This document shows positions 34,371-43,872 of a stretch of DNA of 48,671 nucleotides, piece by piece; within the stretch, counting starts at the first letter, position 1; each line of letters begins with the position of its first letter. Source of the stretch: Lachnospiraceae bacterium. GTDB taxonomy: Bacteria > Bacillota > Clostridia > Lachnospirales > Lachnospiraceae. A program made the translations under genes and the position numbers. The stretch is from contig JAFLTG010000012.1 of the NCBI GenBank assembly GCA_022510545.1, forward strand, positions 1-48,671. The letters are read 5' to 3'. The notes beneath the pieces are model-generated. The model did no database searches and was not told the origin of the DNA. It saw nothing but the letters and a program-made list of their open reading frames with translations.

Positions 34371-35791
34371 TCCTCATCATCAATATCCGATTTAGGCAGT
34401 GAGAAAATAAACTCTGTACCGACTCCTTCGGTGCTTATTACATTAATATGTTCACCATGGGACTGGATGATTTCTTTAGTAATAGAGAGACCAAGACCGG
34501 TCCCTTTTTTGTCCTTGCCGCGCGATATGTCCGATTTATAAAAACGGTCCCAGATAAACTTCAGATTGTCTTTTGGGATGCCGATACCGGAATCCTTGAC
34601 ACTCACGAAGACCTTATTATGTTTTTCCGTAGTTTCAAGTTTGATTATTGAATCGTTATGGCTGAACTTGATTGCATTATCAAGAAGATTATAAAGAACC
34701 TGCTGAATTTTTCCCATGTCGGCAGTTACATACATCTCTTCACCGGTGAGTACAAGCTCAATGGCAATCTTTTTCATTCTGCAAGTACCCTCAAATGATG
34801 CTGCAACATTGCGGATTATAACATTGATATCAAAGTCGGTTTTATCTAACAGAAGTCCCTTGGTATTTAGATTATTTAATGTCAGAAGGCTGTTGGTAAG
34901 TTTGGCAAGACGCTCCGTTTCATTTAAAACAATAGTCAGATATTTTTCATGCATCTCTACCGGAATAGTACCGTCAATCATAGCTTCCAGATAACCCTTG
35001 ATGGAAGTCAACGGGGAGCGGAAATCATGGGAGACATTTGCTACAAATTTCTTCTGGTCGTCTTCTGCACGGGCAATTTCGCTTGCCATATAAGAAAGCG
35101 TAGCCGCAAGATAACCCATTTCATCCACACTCTCCACAGAAAATTCATAATGCATATTGCCGCTTGCATATTGCTCGGTAGCTTCCGTAATTTTGCGAAG
35201 AGGTACATATACCATCTCGGTGAAAAAGATTAATATTATCAAAGACAGCAGAAAAAGAATAACTAACATAATATAAGAAATATTAAGCAGATTGTCGGAT
35301 GAAGCCCTTAAGCTGCTTATAGGCGTATGAATGACAACATAACCTTTTACCTTAAAATCAGAAGTAATCGGTGCAAAAACACTGAGCGTATCCTCATCAA
35401 AAGTACCGAAGAAATCTCCAATGGTATAATAGGAGCCTTCGGTTATTGTAGGATTAAAATTTTCAATTACCACTTCGTTTTCCAGATTCATAGGAGAGGA
35501 AGAGTCAAGTATCATACGGCCTGAAGGGTTGATGATCCAGATAGAAGCATTCATATAAGTATCAAGGGCATCCAACTGACTTTTAACAGCCTCCAAGGTT
35601 GTCTCACTGTTGTAAAGGTCAGAAGCATAGGTGTTGGCAATCAGAGTTGCTTCTCTATAAAGTGAATCCGCTTTTTCTTTTTTAAGATGATCAAAGGTCA
35701 TGCTGGATACAAAAGTAGCAACGACAATAAACCCAAAAAAACCAAAAATTATATATGCAAATATTAATTTCAGATACAAAGTCTTTCTCAT
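34367..35791 (-). CDS. OmpR-type sensor histidine kinase (HAMP/HisKA)
   Basis: A 474-residue membrane kinase on the minus strand. Two membrane segments (about residues 8-30 and 175-198) enclose an extracellular sensor of about 145 residues. HAMP follows, then HisKA with VANVSHDFRSPLTSIKGY (phospho-His near residue 257), then HATPase with DNAIKFS, KDSGIGIPKD and GTGLGLSITKE. It follows the response regulator gene by 56 nt on the same strand and forms a standard pair. The signal is unknown. Confidence 0.93.
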   Translation of the reverse strand: MRKTLYLKLIFAYIIFGFFGFIVVATFVSSMTFDHLKKEKADSLYREATLIANTYASDLYNSETTLEAVKSQLDALDTYMNASIWIINPSGRMILDSSSPMNLENEVVIENFNPTITEGSYYTIGDFFGTFDEDTLSVFAPITSDFKVKGYVVIHTPISSLRASSDNLLNISYIMLVILFLLSLIILIFFTEMVYVPLRKITEATEQYASGNMHYEFSVESVDEMGYLAATLSYMASEIARAEDDQKKFVANVSHDFRSPLTSIKGYLEAMIDGTIPVEMHEKYLTIVLNETERLAKLTNSLLTLNNLNTKGLLLDKTDFDINVIIRNVAASFEGTCRMKKIAIELVLTGEEMYVTADMGKIQQVLYNLLDNAIKFSHNDSIIKLETTEKHNKVFVSVKDSGIGIPKDNLKFIWDRFYKSDISRGKDKKGTGLGLSITKEIIQSHGEHINVISTEGVGTEFIFSLPKSDIDDED

Positions 35792-35847
35792 TTTATATCA
35801 ATATCCTTCCGATACTGCAATGTCTGGGCAAAACGACTCAATTCGTT

Positions 35848-36549
35848 TTATACTCTTGTTTCAAATTTATATCCGATTCCCCATATGGTTGCAATCCGCC
35901 ACTTTTCATGATCGTTAATTTTTTCACGAAGTCTCTTAATATGCACGTCAACAGTTCGTGTATCGCCTATATACTCATAGCCCCAGAGCTGGTCAAGCAG
36001 CTGCTCCCTTGTAAAAACATGATTGGGTGAAGATGCCAGAAAATATAACAGCTCAAGTTCCTTAGGCGGCATTTCTATAGTCTTACCCATATAGATGACG
36101 GAATAATTCGTCTGATTAATAATAAGGTCGGGATATTCCACACACTTTACATCGGAATCAGGCTGTGCTGAAACTACAGGTTTATATCGGCGCAGAACAG
36201 CTTTAACTCTTGCAACAAGCTCTTTAGAGTCAAAAGGTTTTTCCATATAATCATCGGCACCCAGTTCCAAACCAAGCACTTTGTCAAAAACCTCACCCTT
36301 GGCGGAAAGCATTATTATGGGCGTGGTAGACTTGGAGCGAACTTCCCTGCATACCTGATAACCATCTATGCCTGGTAGCATCAGATCAAGCAGTATCAGA
36401 TTAGGTTCAAAACTTTCAACTGCGGTGAGTGCTGACTCGCCATCATTTACGATCATCGTCTCGAAACATTCTTTGGTGAGATATAGGGAGATTAATTCGG
36501 CAATGTTATTGTCGTCATCAACAATTAATATTTTCTGTTTGCTGACCAT
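35848..36549 (-). CDS. OmpR/PhoB-family response regulator
   Basis: A 233-residue regulator. The receiver domain has VDDDNN and phospho-acceptor D55 in LILLDLMLPG, with the conserved Lys in YMEKPFDSKEL. The C-terminal winged helix contains TREQLLDQLWGYEYIGDTRTV and VHIKRLREKI. It is the first gene of the two-component pair and lies 18 nt after mutS2, so read-through from mutS2 is possible. Confidence 0.95.
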   Translation of the reverse strand: MVSKQKILIVDDDNNIAELISLYLTKECFETMIVNDGESALTAVESFEPNLILLDLMLPGIDGYQVCREVRSKSTTPIIMLSAKGEVFDKVLGLELGADDYMEKPFDSKELVARVKAVLRRYKPVVSAQPDSDVKCVEYPDLIINQTNYSVIYMGKTIEMPPKELELLYFLASSPNHVFTREQLLDQLWGYEYIGDTRTVDVHIKRLREKINDHEKWRIATIWGIGYKFETRV

Positions 36550-36567
36550 TTGAAAACAGCCTCCTTT

Positions 36568-38943
36568 TTATTTGAATTCTGCAATAGTAACACCTGCGTC
36601 ACCTTCACCGTATTCACCCATGCGATAATTTTTTACATAACTGCATCGGCGAAGATGATTCTGCACTGCCTTGCGCAATGCTCCGGTACCCTTTCCGTGG
36701 ACAATACGTACACTTGTAAGATGCGCCAGATAAGCATCATCAAGATATTTATCCAATTCCGAAAGTGCCTCGTCTACTGTTTTGCCCAGGAGATTTATTT
36801 CGGTTGAAATTGAATAGGATTTTGACATTTTAAGTTTTCCGGATGAGGTACGCTGCATAGCTCCGGAAGTTGTCACCGTCTCTTCATCCAGCAGTACCAA
36901 ATCGTCCAAAGATACCTGGGAACGTATAATTCCGCACTGTACAAATAATTTATTGTTTTTATCGGGAAGTGAGCTTACGGTTCCTTTAAGTCCCATTGAA
37001 ACCACCTTGACTGAATCTCCCAGCTTAAGCTGATTTGGCTTAAGGAGTTTATGTGTCGGTTTATCCGCAGCGGTCGAGAGTTTTGAATTTTTTTCCGAAA
37101 TTTTATCCCGTACTTTTTGTCTGGACTTCTCTAAATCTTTCATTGATAAAGAAGAGTCGGCTTTGCGGAAGGTACGAATTGTTTCGTCCGCAACATCTTT
37201 TGCATCCTGAAGTATCTGCCTTGCTTCCTCATTGGCTTCACGTATGATTCGTTCTCTGGACTGATCGATTTTCTCCTGTTTGGATTCAAGACGCTCTTTC
37301 AGGGATTTAATTTCATTTTTATAAGAGGCAATTTCCTGCCGTTCTTTTTCAATAGTTATACGGCTCTCTTCTAAATCGGTTAATAAATCTTCAAAACTTT
37401 CCTTATCCTCGGTGATATGCTTTTTGGCATCTTCAATTATATAGTTAGGCAGGCCTAACTTAAATGAAATTGCAAAAGCATTACTTTTTCCGGGAATACC
37501 TATCAAAAGTCTGTATGTCGGGCGCAGTGTTTCAACATCAAATTCACAACAGGCATTTTCAACAAAGTCTGTAGAAAGCGCATATACTTTTAACTCACTG
37601 TAATGAGTAGTCGCCATGGTGCGTATGCCCCTGTTATGCAGATAATCCAGAATGGATATAGCCAATGCCGCGCCTTCCGTAGGGTCGGTACCCGCACCCA
37701 GCTCGTCAAAGAGACATAGTGAGTCGGTATCCGCATTCTGCAGAATGGAGACTATAGATGTCATATGTGAGGAAAAAGTAGAAAGATTCTGCTCAATGCT
37801 CTGTTCGTCGCCTATGTCTGCATAAACTTCCGTAAAAATAGATAATTCCGAACGGTCAAGTGCAGGTATATGAAGTCCCGCCTGTCCCATCAGTGTAAGC
37901 AGACCGACTGTTTTCAAAGAAACCGTTTTGCCCCCGGTATTAGGTCCGGTAATTACCAGTAAGTCAAAATCGGTACCAAGCTCTATATCAATAGGCACCA
38001 CTTTTTTCTTATCCAGAAGAGGATGACGACCTTTGCGGAGACGTATATGGTGCTCGGTATTAAATACAGGCATGGTAGCATTCTCATTCATAGCGAGAGA
38101 TGCTTTTGCAAAAATAAAATCCAGCGTAGTCATGAGTCTCTGGTTGGATGCAAGCGCTTCAGTGTGCTCACCTGCGCGGGAACTTAAGTCTGCCAGAATA
38201 ACTTCGATTTCTTCCTGCTCTTTTATGGAAAGTTCTTTTAATTCATTATTAAGAGAAACTACTGCCGCAGGCTCAATGAAAAAAGTAGAACCGGTAGAGG
38301 ACTGGTCATGTATCATACCCGGAACCTGCCCCTTGTGCTCAGCCTTGACAGGAATACAATAACGATTGTTACGCATTGTGACCACCGCATCCTGCAGATA
38401 GGTACGGTAAGAACCGTTGACCATAGACGAAAGCTGGGAATGAATTTTATCATTGGTAAGTGCCATGCTTCGTCTTATATGCTTAAGCGTCGGACTGGCA
38501 TCATCGGCAATTTCCTCTTCGGACAGGATACATCTGCGGATTTCATTTGCAACCTGTGTAAGCGGTTCCAAGGCATTGAAATATTCATCCAGTGAATCGG
38601 AAGGAGTATCCTCCCTGTCGTGCCGCCCGTATGTTTTGATCCTGTTTACGTTCTCAAGCATGGACGCGATATTTAAAAGTTCCGTAATAGAGAGTGTACT
38701 TCCGACCTCAAGTGAGCGTATGCTGAAACTTAAGTCTTTGTTGCCGCCGAATGAGGTTGAACCTTTTTTAAAAAGACGGCTTAAAGCATCGGATGTTTCC
38801 GTCTGTGCATAACGAATCTGCTCAATATCGGTCATGGGTTCAAGCTCCCTGCAAAGCTTTTTACCGGGCTCGGAAGTCGCTTTATCGGTCAGCTGTTCTA
38901 TTATTTTGTTATATTCCAAAACACGTAATACTTTATTATTCAT
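36568..38943 (-). CDS. mutS2: endonuclease MutS2
   Basis: A 791-residue protein on the minus strand. The ATG at 38943 is preferred over 38955 because GAGG lies 6 nt before it. Domains in order: clamp/lever regions; ATPase with Walker A TGPNTGGKTVSLKT and Walker B LFDELGAGTDPTEG; a coiled-coil rich in Lys/Glu (about residues 510-620); and the Smr nuclease domain with VRIVHGKGTGALR near the C-terminus. The family is linked to ribosome-collision rescue and to suppression of recombination. Confidence 0.96.
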   Translation of the reverse strand: MNNKVLRVLEYNKIIEQLTDKATSEPGKKLCRELEPMTDIEQIRYAQTETSDALSRLFKKGSTSFGGNKDLSFSIRSLEVGSTLSITELLNIASMLENVNRIKTYGRHDREDTPSDSLDEYFNALEPLTQVANEIRRCILSEEEIADDASPTLKHIRRSMALTNDKIHSQLSSMVNGSYRTYLQDAVVTMRNNRYCIPVKAEHKGQVPGMIHDQSSTGSTFFIEPAAVVSLNNELKELSIKEQEEIEVILADLSSRAGEHTEALASNQRLMTTLDFIFAKASLAMNENATMPVFNTEHHIRLRKGRHPLLDKKKVVPIDIELGTDFDLLVITGPNTGGKTVSLKTVGLLTLMGQAGLHIPALDRSELSIFTEVYADIGDEQSIEQNLSTFSSHMTSIVSILQNADTDSLCLFDELGAGTDPTEGAALAISILDYLHNRGIRTMATTHYSELKVYALSTDFVENACCEFDVETLRPTYRLLIGIPGKSNAFAISFKLGLPNYIIEDAKKHITEDKESFEDLLTDLEESRITIEKERQEIASYKNEIKSLKERLESKQEKIDQSRERIIREANEEARQILQDAKDVADETIRTFRKADSSLSMKDLEKSRQKVRDKISEKNSKLSTAADKPTHKLLKPNQLKLGDSVKVVSMGLKGTVSSLPDKNNKLFVQCGIIRSQVSLDDLVLLDEETVTTSGAMQRTSSGKLKMSKSYSISTEINLLGKTVDEALSELDKYLDDAYLAHLTSVRIVHGKGTGALRKAVQNHLRRCSYVKNYRMGEYGEGDAGVTIAEFK

Positions 38944-39154
38944 TATCAACCTCATGGTGTTGCTATTTATTCAATAATAGTTTTATTTATTTTTATAAAT
39001 TGAATAAAAACTATCTAATCATTTTAATTATATCATAAAAGATGCAGGTTTATCTGTTAAATATAATATCATAAAGGTTGTAAATTTACTATGAAAAAGA
39101 TATACTTAAGGCATATGTATTGCAATTTGTGGAAAGGTATGGTTATTTTTTTCT

Positions 39155-40477
39155 ATGGATGATAATGACGTTAAGGCGGGTATGCAGTCAGATTTTTTAC
39201 GTGAAAGAATAAAACAAAAACCAATAAACCGGAAAAAACTTTTACGCAGGACCATAATTACTGCTGCTATGGCAGTTCTTTTCGGTATTGTTGCGAGTCT
39301 TACCTTTTTACTGTTAGAACCTGTTATTAATAACTGGTTATATCCTGAGGAAGAACCGCAAGAGGTACAGTTTCCCGAGGAAAGTCCGATTGATGAAATG
39401 AATCCTGAGGATATGCTGACCGAAGAAATGGTAGAAGGAGAGTCTGTGCCACCCGAACTTGAGGAGGAGCAGATAGAAGAACTTCTTTCACAGGTCACAT
39501 TCGGAGTGGAAGAATACCAGACGGTATATGATGAGCTCGCATCAATGGCCAGAGATATTGGACGTTCTCTTGTGACGGTTACCGGAGTTACTTCCGATGT
39601 GGACTGGTTTAACAATACTTATGAAAATGAAGCAACAGCATCAGGAATCATCCTTGCCGATAATGGTCAGGAACTGCTGATGTTAGTGAGTATGAATAAT
39701 ATAACCGATGCGGAAAGAATTGTCGTTACATTTTGTGACAGGACCCAGATGGAAGCAGAACTGATACAAAGGGATTCGGCGACAGGTCTTGCGATACTCT
39801 CGGTACCGCTTATTAAAATAGCAAAAGAAACTATGGATGCTATTGATATGGCGAATCTGGGAAGTTCTGCCATAAGCAATCTTGCCGGAACACCTGTAAT
39901 GGCTCTGGGAAGCCCGATGGGGACAAGCGGATCAGTATGCTACGGCTTCATTACATCCGTCGGAGTGACATTAGACCACGCGGATTCCACATACAGACTT
40001 ATGACTACCGATATTTATGCAAGCCGGAATGCCTCCGGGGTATTGGTCAATTTAAAAGGCAATATAATAGGAATTATTGATAATTCTTATAATAGCGAGG
40101 ATAAGGGGAACCTGCTTTCCGCTTATGGGATTTCCGAATTGAAGAGGACTATTACTAAAATGTCCAACAAGCAGGAAAGAGCATATCTGGGAATTCATGG
40201 AACGGATGTACCTGCGGAAGCCAGTTTGGAATCAGGCGTACCGGAAGGCGCCTATATTAAAGAAATTGAGATGGATTCCCCGGCTATGACAGCAGGGATT
40301 CAGAGTGGAGATGTTATCACAATGGCAGGAAATGTTGAGATAACAAGTTATAGTGAATTGCTGAATGTACTTTATAGTGCCGAACCGGAGAATGTTATTT
40401 CGCTTACGATAATGCGTCAGGGAATGGACGGTTATCAGAGCATGAGGGTTGCGGTTACTTTGGGGACGGTAGAATGA
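39155..40477 (+). CDS. membrane-anchored HtrA-like PDZ protein, probable pseudoprotease
   Basis: A 440-residue protein with a cytoplasmic basic start, one membrane segment (about residues 33-56), a very acidic linker (60-120), a trypsin-like S1C region (about 130-330) and a PDZ domain (about 340-440, with YLGIHG, SPAMTAGIQSGDVI and ELLNVL). The protease fold is recognisable (GSPMGTSGSVCYGFITSVG, LVNLKGNIIGI), but the catalytic residues are not. The His position aligns with Asn181/Asn182 (MLVSMNNI), the Asp with Gly211 (DSATGLAIL), and the GNSGG motif is replaced by RNASG (291-295). The start is uncertain: 39155 lacks a clear ribosome binding site, while ATG 39182 has AAGGCGGG just before it. 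Confidence 0.85.
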   Translation: MDDNDVKAGMQSDFLRERIKQKPINRKKLLRRTIITAAMAVLFGIVASLTFLLLEPVINNWLYPEEEPQEVQFPEESPIDEMNPEDMLTEEMVEGESVPPELEEEQIEELLSQVTFGVEEYQTVYDELASMARDIGRSLVTVTGVTSDVDWFNNTYENEATASGIILADNGQELLMLVSMNNITDAERIVVTFCDRTQMEAELIQRDSATGLAILSVPLIKIAKETMDAIDMANLGSSAISNLAGTPVMALGSPMGTSGSVCYGFITSVGVTLDHADSTYRLMTTDIYASRNASGVLVNLKGNIIGIIDNSYNSEDKGNLLSAYGISELKRTITKMSNKQERAYLGIHGTDVPAEASLESGVPEGAYIKEIEMDSPAMTAGIQSGDVITMAGNVEITSYSELLNVLYSAEPENVISLTIMRQGMDGYQSMRVAVTLGTVE

Positions 40478-40509
40478 AAAATTAATTAAGAAAGGAACAG
40501 AAAATTATC

Positions 40510-41454
40510 ATGAAATATATAAAGGATTATAAAGAGGGAGACAGGGTTTCGGATATTTATTTGTGTAAGCATAAACAAGCAGCGGTAACCAAGAATGGGA
40601 AACCGTACTATAATGTAATTTTACAGGACAAGACAGGAACTATGGATGCCAAAGTATGGGAGCCAAATAATGCCGGAATTGAGGAATTTGATGCCTTGGA
40701 TTACATAGAGGTATTTGGCGATGTCAATAATTTTCAAGGGGCATTACAGCTTAGCGTAAAAAGAATCCGCCTTTGTCATGAAGGAGAATATGACCCTGCC
40801 AACTATCTTCCGGTCAGCAGTAAAAATATTGATGAGATGATGAAAGAATTGCTGGGCTTTATCAATAGTATTGAAAATCGTTATCTCAAAGAACTTTTAC
40901 AGGCATTTTTTGTTAAGGATGAAAAGTTTGTAACCGCGTTTCGTAAATCTTCAGCAGCTAAAACCGTGCATCATGGTTTTGTTGGCGGACTGCTTGAGCA
41001 TACCTTAAGCGTAACAAAAATGTGCGATTACTATTGCAGCCAGTATCCGCTTTTAAAAAGAGACCTGTTAATAAGTGCTGCAATCTGCCATGATATAGGG
41101 AAGACCAAAGAGCTATCTCTTTTCCCGGAAAACGATTATACCAATGACGGACAGTTTCTGGGTCATATTATAATCGGAACGGAAATGGTAGGAGAAAAGA
41201 TACGTGGAATTGAAGGCTTCCCTGAGTTTCTGGCAAGTGAGTTAAAGCATTGTATCTTATCCCATCATGGGGAGTATGAATTCGGTTCACCTAAGAAACC
41301 GGCAATTATGGAAGCTGTCGCTTTGTGCTTTGCAGATAATACTGATGCAAAGATGCAGACCTTTACTGAACTTTTGAATGCTTCAACAAGCAGTGACTGG
41401 CTTGGATATAATAGATTGTTTGAATCAAATGTTATAGCATCTAGATTAGAATAA
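40510..41454 (+). CDS. yhaM: 3'-5' exoribonuclease YhaM-type (OB fold plus HD)
   Basis: A 314-residue protein. The N-terminal OB-fold (DKTGTMDAKVWEPN) binds nucleic acid. The HD domain shows HHGFVGGLLEHTLSV, ICHDIGKTKEL, HHGEYEFGS and FADNTDAK, a complete metal-binding set. It degrades RNA and possibly single-stranded DNA from the 3' end. An AAAGGAACAG ribosome binding site lies upstream. rlmD follows directly. Confidence 0.93.
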   Translation: MKYIKDYKEGDRVSDIYLCKHKQAAVTKNGKPYYNVILQDKTGTMDAKVWEPNNAGIEEFDALDYIEVFGDVNNFQGALQLSVKRIRLCHEGEYDPANYLPVSSKNIDEMMKELLGFINSIENRYLKELLQAFFVKDEKFVTAFRKSSAAKTVHHGFVGGLLEHTLSVTKMCDYYCSQYPLLKRDLLISAAICHDIGKTKELSLFPENDYTNDGQFLGHIIIGTEMVGEKIRGIEGFPEFLASELKHCILSHHGEYEFGSPKKPAIMEAVALCFADNTDAKMQTFTELLNASTSSDWLGYNRLFESNVIASRLE

Positions 41455-41557
41455 ATTGAAAATCGAAGATTATTTCAAAAGACGAACTTTGTTCGTCTGC
41501 GAGTTTGATCTGACGCTCAAACATCGCAGGTTATGGGATATGGTGGGGATTGGAACT

Positions 41558-42979
41558 ATGGAATACCGGAAAAATGATATAGTGACAGTGCAGATTGATG
41601 ATATCGGAACTGACGGTGAGGGAATCGGGAAGATAGACGGATATACACTCTTTGTCAAGGATGCGGTTATTGGTGATGTCGTTGAAGCAAAAATCACTAA
41701 GGTAAAAAAGAATTATGGTTATGCAAGAGTAGAGAAGGTGATAACACCTTCTTCTTTTCGTGTGGAGCCCCGCTGTGCATTCCACAGACAATGCGGTGGC
41801 TGCCAGATACAGGCGATGAGCTATGAAAGGCAGCTGATCTTTAAACAGGATAAAATAAAGAATAATTTGATTCGGATAGGCGGATTTTCGGAAGAATTTG
41901 TGGACAAAGTTATGGAGCCGATAGTTGGTATGGATGAACCCTGGCATTATCGCAACAAGGCACAGTATCCGGTTGGATATGATAAAAACGGAAAGCTTGT
42001 GACAGGTTTCTATGCAGGGAGAACGCACGATATTATTCCCAATACCGACTGTGCGCTGGGTGCACCTGAGAATAAGTTGATTCTCGAAGCGGTGCTTGCG
42101 TATATGGAAGAAAATCATGTCACGGCATATAGGGAGAATACCGGGGAAGGCCTGGTGCGGCATATATTGATAAGGACAGGCTTTGCATCCGGTGAAATTA
42201 TGGTGTGCCTTGTAATCAATGGAAGAAAGCTGCCGGCGGAAAAGGAATTGATTGATAAGCTTATTGTGATAGATTTTGGTGGGGAGAGAATTCTTGTAGA
42301 AAAACGGATAAAAAGTATTTCGATTAGTATTAATACGGAACGTACTAATGTAATTATGGGAAAAGAAGTACGTACTCTTTGGGGCAGCAGTTATATAGAG
42401 GACAGCATACAGGGTGTAACATTTCGTATTTCCCCGCTGTCCTTTTACCAGGTCAATCCAATACAGACTGAGAAATTGTATAACCTTGCACTGGAGTATG
42501 CGGGGCTTACAGGTAAGGAAACGGTGTGGGATTTGTATTGTGGAATTGGCACGATTTCTCTTTTTCTTGCTAAGGCTGCAAAGCATGTTTATGGTGTTGA
42601 GGTTATTCCGCAGGCAATTGAAGATGCCAGAGAAAATGCCCGCATAAATGGGATTGATAATGTGGAATTTTTTGCGGGTGAGGCTGAAGAAATTTTGCCG
42701 GAGAAGTATGAAAAGGAAGGGATATATGCGGATGTTATTGTAGTGGACCCACCAAGGAAAGGCTGCGATGTTAAATGTTTGGAAACAATGCTTGTGATGA
42801 AGCCGGAGAGGATTGTGTATGTTAGCTGCGATTCGGCAACGTTGGCAAGGGATTTGCGGGTGCTGGTGGATGGAGGGTATGAAGTGGAAAGGGTGCGAGG
42901 AGTTGACCAGTTTGGTCAAAGCGTACATGTTGAAACGACGGTCATGATGCAAAAGAGAGGTGCTGGTCCAGCACATTAA
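41558..42979 (+). CDS. rlmD: 23S rRNA (uracil-5-)-methyltransferase RlmD/RumA type
   Basis: About 473 residues. The frame is open from 41456, but a start at 41558 (MEYRKNDIVTVQIDDIG) fits the usual TRAM-domain beginning and follows GGTGGGG. The 4Fe-4S ligands lie in RCAFHRQCGGC. The SAM domain has DLYCGIGTISLFLA, DPPRKGCDVKC and the catalytic-Cys motif VSCDSATLARD. The end reads VHVETTVMMQKRG. It methylates a uracil of 23S rRNA. The 3' ends of such genes are known insertion sites for integrative elements in streptococci. Accessory sequence begins right after the stop, and two fragments resembling this C-terminus lie farther right. Confidence 0.93.
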   Translation: MEYRKNDIVTVQIDDIGTDGEGIGKIDGYTLFVKDAVIGDVVEAKITKVKKNYGYARVEKVITPSSFRVEPRCAFHRQCGGCQIQAMSYERQLIFKQDKIKNNLIRIGGFSEEFVDKVMEPIVGMDEPWHYRNKAQYPVGYDKNGKLVTGFYAGRTHDIIPNTDCALGAPENKLILEAVLAYMEENHVTAYRENTGEGLVRHILIRTGFASGEIMVCLVINGRKLPAEKELIDKLIVIDFGGERILVEKRIKSISISINTERTNVIMGKEVRTLWGSSYIEDSIQGVTFRISPLSFYQVNPIQTEKLYNLALEYAGLTGKETVWDLYCGIGTISLFLAKAAKHVYGVEVIPQAIEDARENARINGIDNVEFFAGEAEEILPEKYEKEGIYADVIVVDPPRKGCDVKCLETMLVMKPERIVYVSCDSATLARDLRVLVDGGYEVERVRGVDQFGQSVHVETTVMMQKRGAGPAH

Positions 42980-43015
42980 AGAAAGTACAAAACAAAAAGA
43001 AAACAAGAAACAGGG

Positions 43016-43071
43016 AAAAGACATTAGGGTGCCATCATTTAGGAGGTGATGAATCTGATGATGTCTTTTTT
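43016..43071 (+). terminator. probable rlmD terminator
   Basis: AAAAGACAT (43016-43024) pairs with ATGTCTTTT (43061-43069), and inner arms CATCA (43033-43037) and TGATG (43047-43051) enclose AGGAGG. A T-run follows to 43071. The A/U-rich base makes it moderately convincing. Confidence 0.5.
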
Positions 43072-43132
43072 GATGTCGTTTATGCAACTTATTACAGTTA
43101 AATTACCATTTTTTACAATTATGATGATTTAG
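43058..43132 (+). CDS. possible 24-residue hydrophobic peptide
   Basis: AGGAGGTG at 43041-43048 lies 9 nt before the ATG at 43058 (another ATG at 43049 is too close). The reading frame gives 24 mostly hydrophobic, Met/Phe-rich residues with one Lys. It overlaps the hairpin described at 43016-43071, so it may be fortuitous. A type I toxin-like or leader peptide is possible but unproven. Confidence 0.25.
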   Translation: MMSFLMSFMQLITVKLPFFTIMMI

Positions 43133-43242
43133 GGAAAATGCGTGGTATAGTCATGGTAGGGAGATGAAACAGATATTGGAATTTGACAGTTGAATAGTTA
43201 TACTTATTCCTTTTATATTTGAAATTAAGAATCGAAATCTCC

Positions 43243-43335
43243 ATTGCCCGCCCAAGACATATTGAGACGGTTATAGCGCTTTCTAGGAAATCTTTGTATA
43301 CAAAAATAAGCATGGGGATTTTATCTTTTAAGTAA
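43243..43335 (+). pseudogene. decayed C-terminal fragment of an RlmD-type methyltransferase
   Basis: The frame beginning ATT GCC CGC reads IARPRHIETVIALSRK and continues for 14 more residues to a stop at 43333-43335. The pattern RPRHIETVIALSRK resembles the conserved end of RlmD/RumA-type enzymes (HVETV followed by LSRK). Upstream of it the frame is unrelated and closes with a stop 48 nt back. No start codon or ribosome binding site exists, so this is a gene scar. Confidence 0.6.
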
Positions 43336-43386
43336 TTTTGTAAGATTAAAGCCACTATATTGGATATAACATCATATTAATGCGGT

Positions 43387-43422
43387 AAAAAGCGGGGCAG
43401 AAGTTTTTTTGCCCTGCTTTTT
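43387..43422 (+). terminator. terminator at the left edge of the accessory cassette
   Basis: AAAAAGCGGGGC (43387-43398) and GCCCTGCTTTTT (43411-43422) form a 12-bp stem with one G-U pair. The loop carries a T7 run. Confidence 0.85.
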
Positions 43423-43521
43423 GTATGGAAAAAATACATAGACTTATAGAGAATAAATTTTAAAAATTATATTCAAAAATAAATATAAATAAATTTTTAT
43501 AAATAAAAATATATATTATAG

Positions 43522-43550
43522 TTGATATTTTATAAAGCACGCGTTATAAT
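43522..43550 (+). promoter_or_regulatory. promoter of the HTH/radical SAM/HD cassette
   Basis: TTGATA (43522-43527), 17 nt, perfect TATAAT (43545-43550), 42 nt before the small gene start. The surrounding 43430-43560 is extremely AT-rich. Confidence 0.75.
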
Positions 43551-43591
43551 AAAAATAAAACAGTTGAAGAGGAGGAATTAGCACTGTATCA

Positions 43592-43819
43592 ATGGATAAT
43601 AAAGTAAGAAATGATATAAAAGCACTACTTGCAAAGCACGGGCGAACGTTAACCAGTGTTGTACAAGAAATGAATAATCGACATCCGAATAATAAAACTA
43701 CGATTCAAAATGTCTCTAATAAATTATCAAGGGGTACAATTAAATATTCAGAGGTCATTGAAATTGCAGAGATAGTCGGGTGTCAAATTGCATGGAAGAG
43801 ACCTGACTCTTCTGGATGA
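43592..43819 (+). CDS. small helix-turn-helix-like protein
   Basis: A 75-residue protein. The region MNNRHPNNKTTIQNVSNKLSRGTIKYSEV has the look of an XRE/DUF6471-like helix-turn-helix (recognition segment NKLSRGTI), followed by EIAEIVGCQIAWK. GAGGAGG lies about 15 nt before the ATG, somewhat far. It is the first gene after a strong promoter and precedes the radical SAM gene by 53 nt, so it is likely the cassette's regulator or DNA-binding component. Confidence 0.65.
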   Translation: MDNKVRNDIKALLAKHGRTLTSVVQEMNNRHPNNKTTIQNVSNKLSRGTIKYSEVIEIAEIVGCQIAWKRPDSSG

Positions 43820-43872
43820 TTTGTAATTAGGGTGAACTGATAATAGGCTTCTAAGCTACAGAAAGGAGTTAT

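Noticed and set aside
39138-39162. Mini-ORF overlapping the start of the HtrA-like gene as a leader peptide
   Set aside because: Its ribosome binding site would be only one base from the ATG and the frame is just seven codons, so there is no support for translation.
41531-43087. A 518-codon open frame on the minus strand opposite rlmD
   Set aside because: It lies entirely over the rlmD gene, its translation is His/Ile/Cys-rich with no recognisable motif, and rlmD on the plus strand has all expected motifs.
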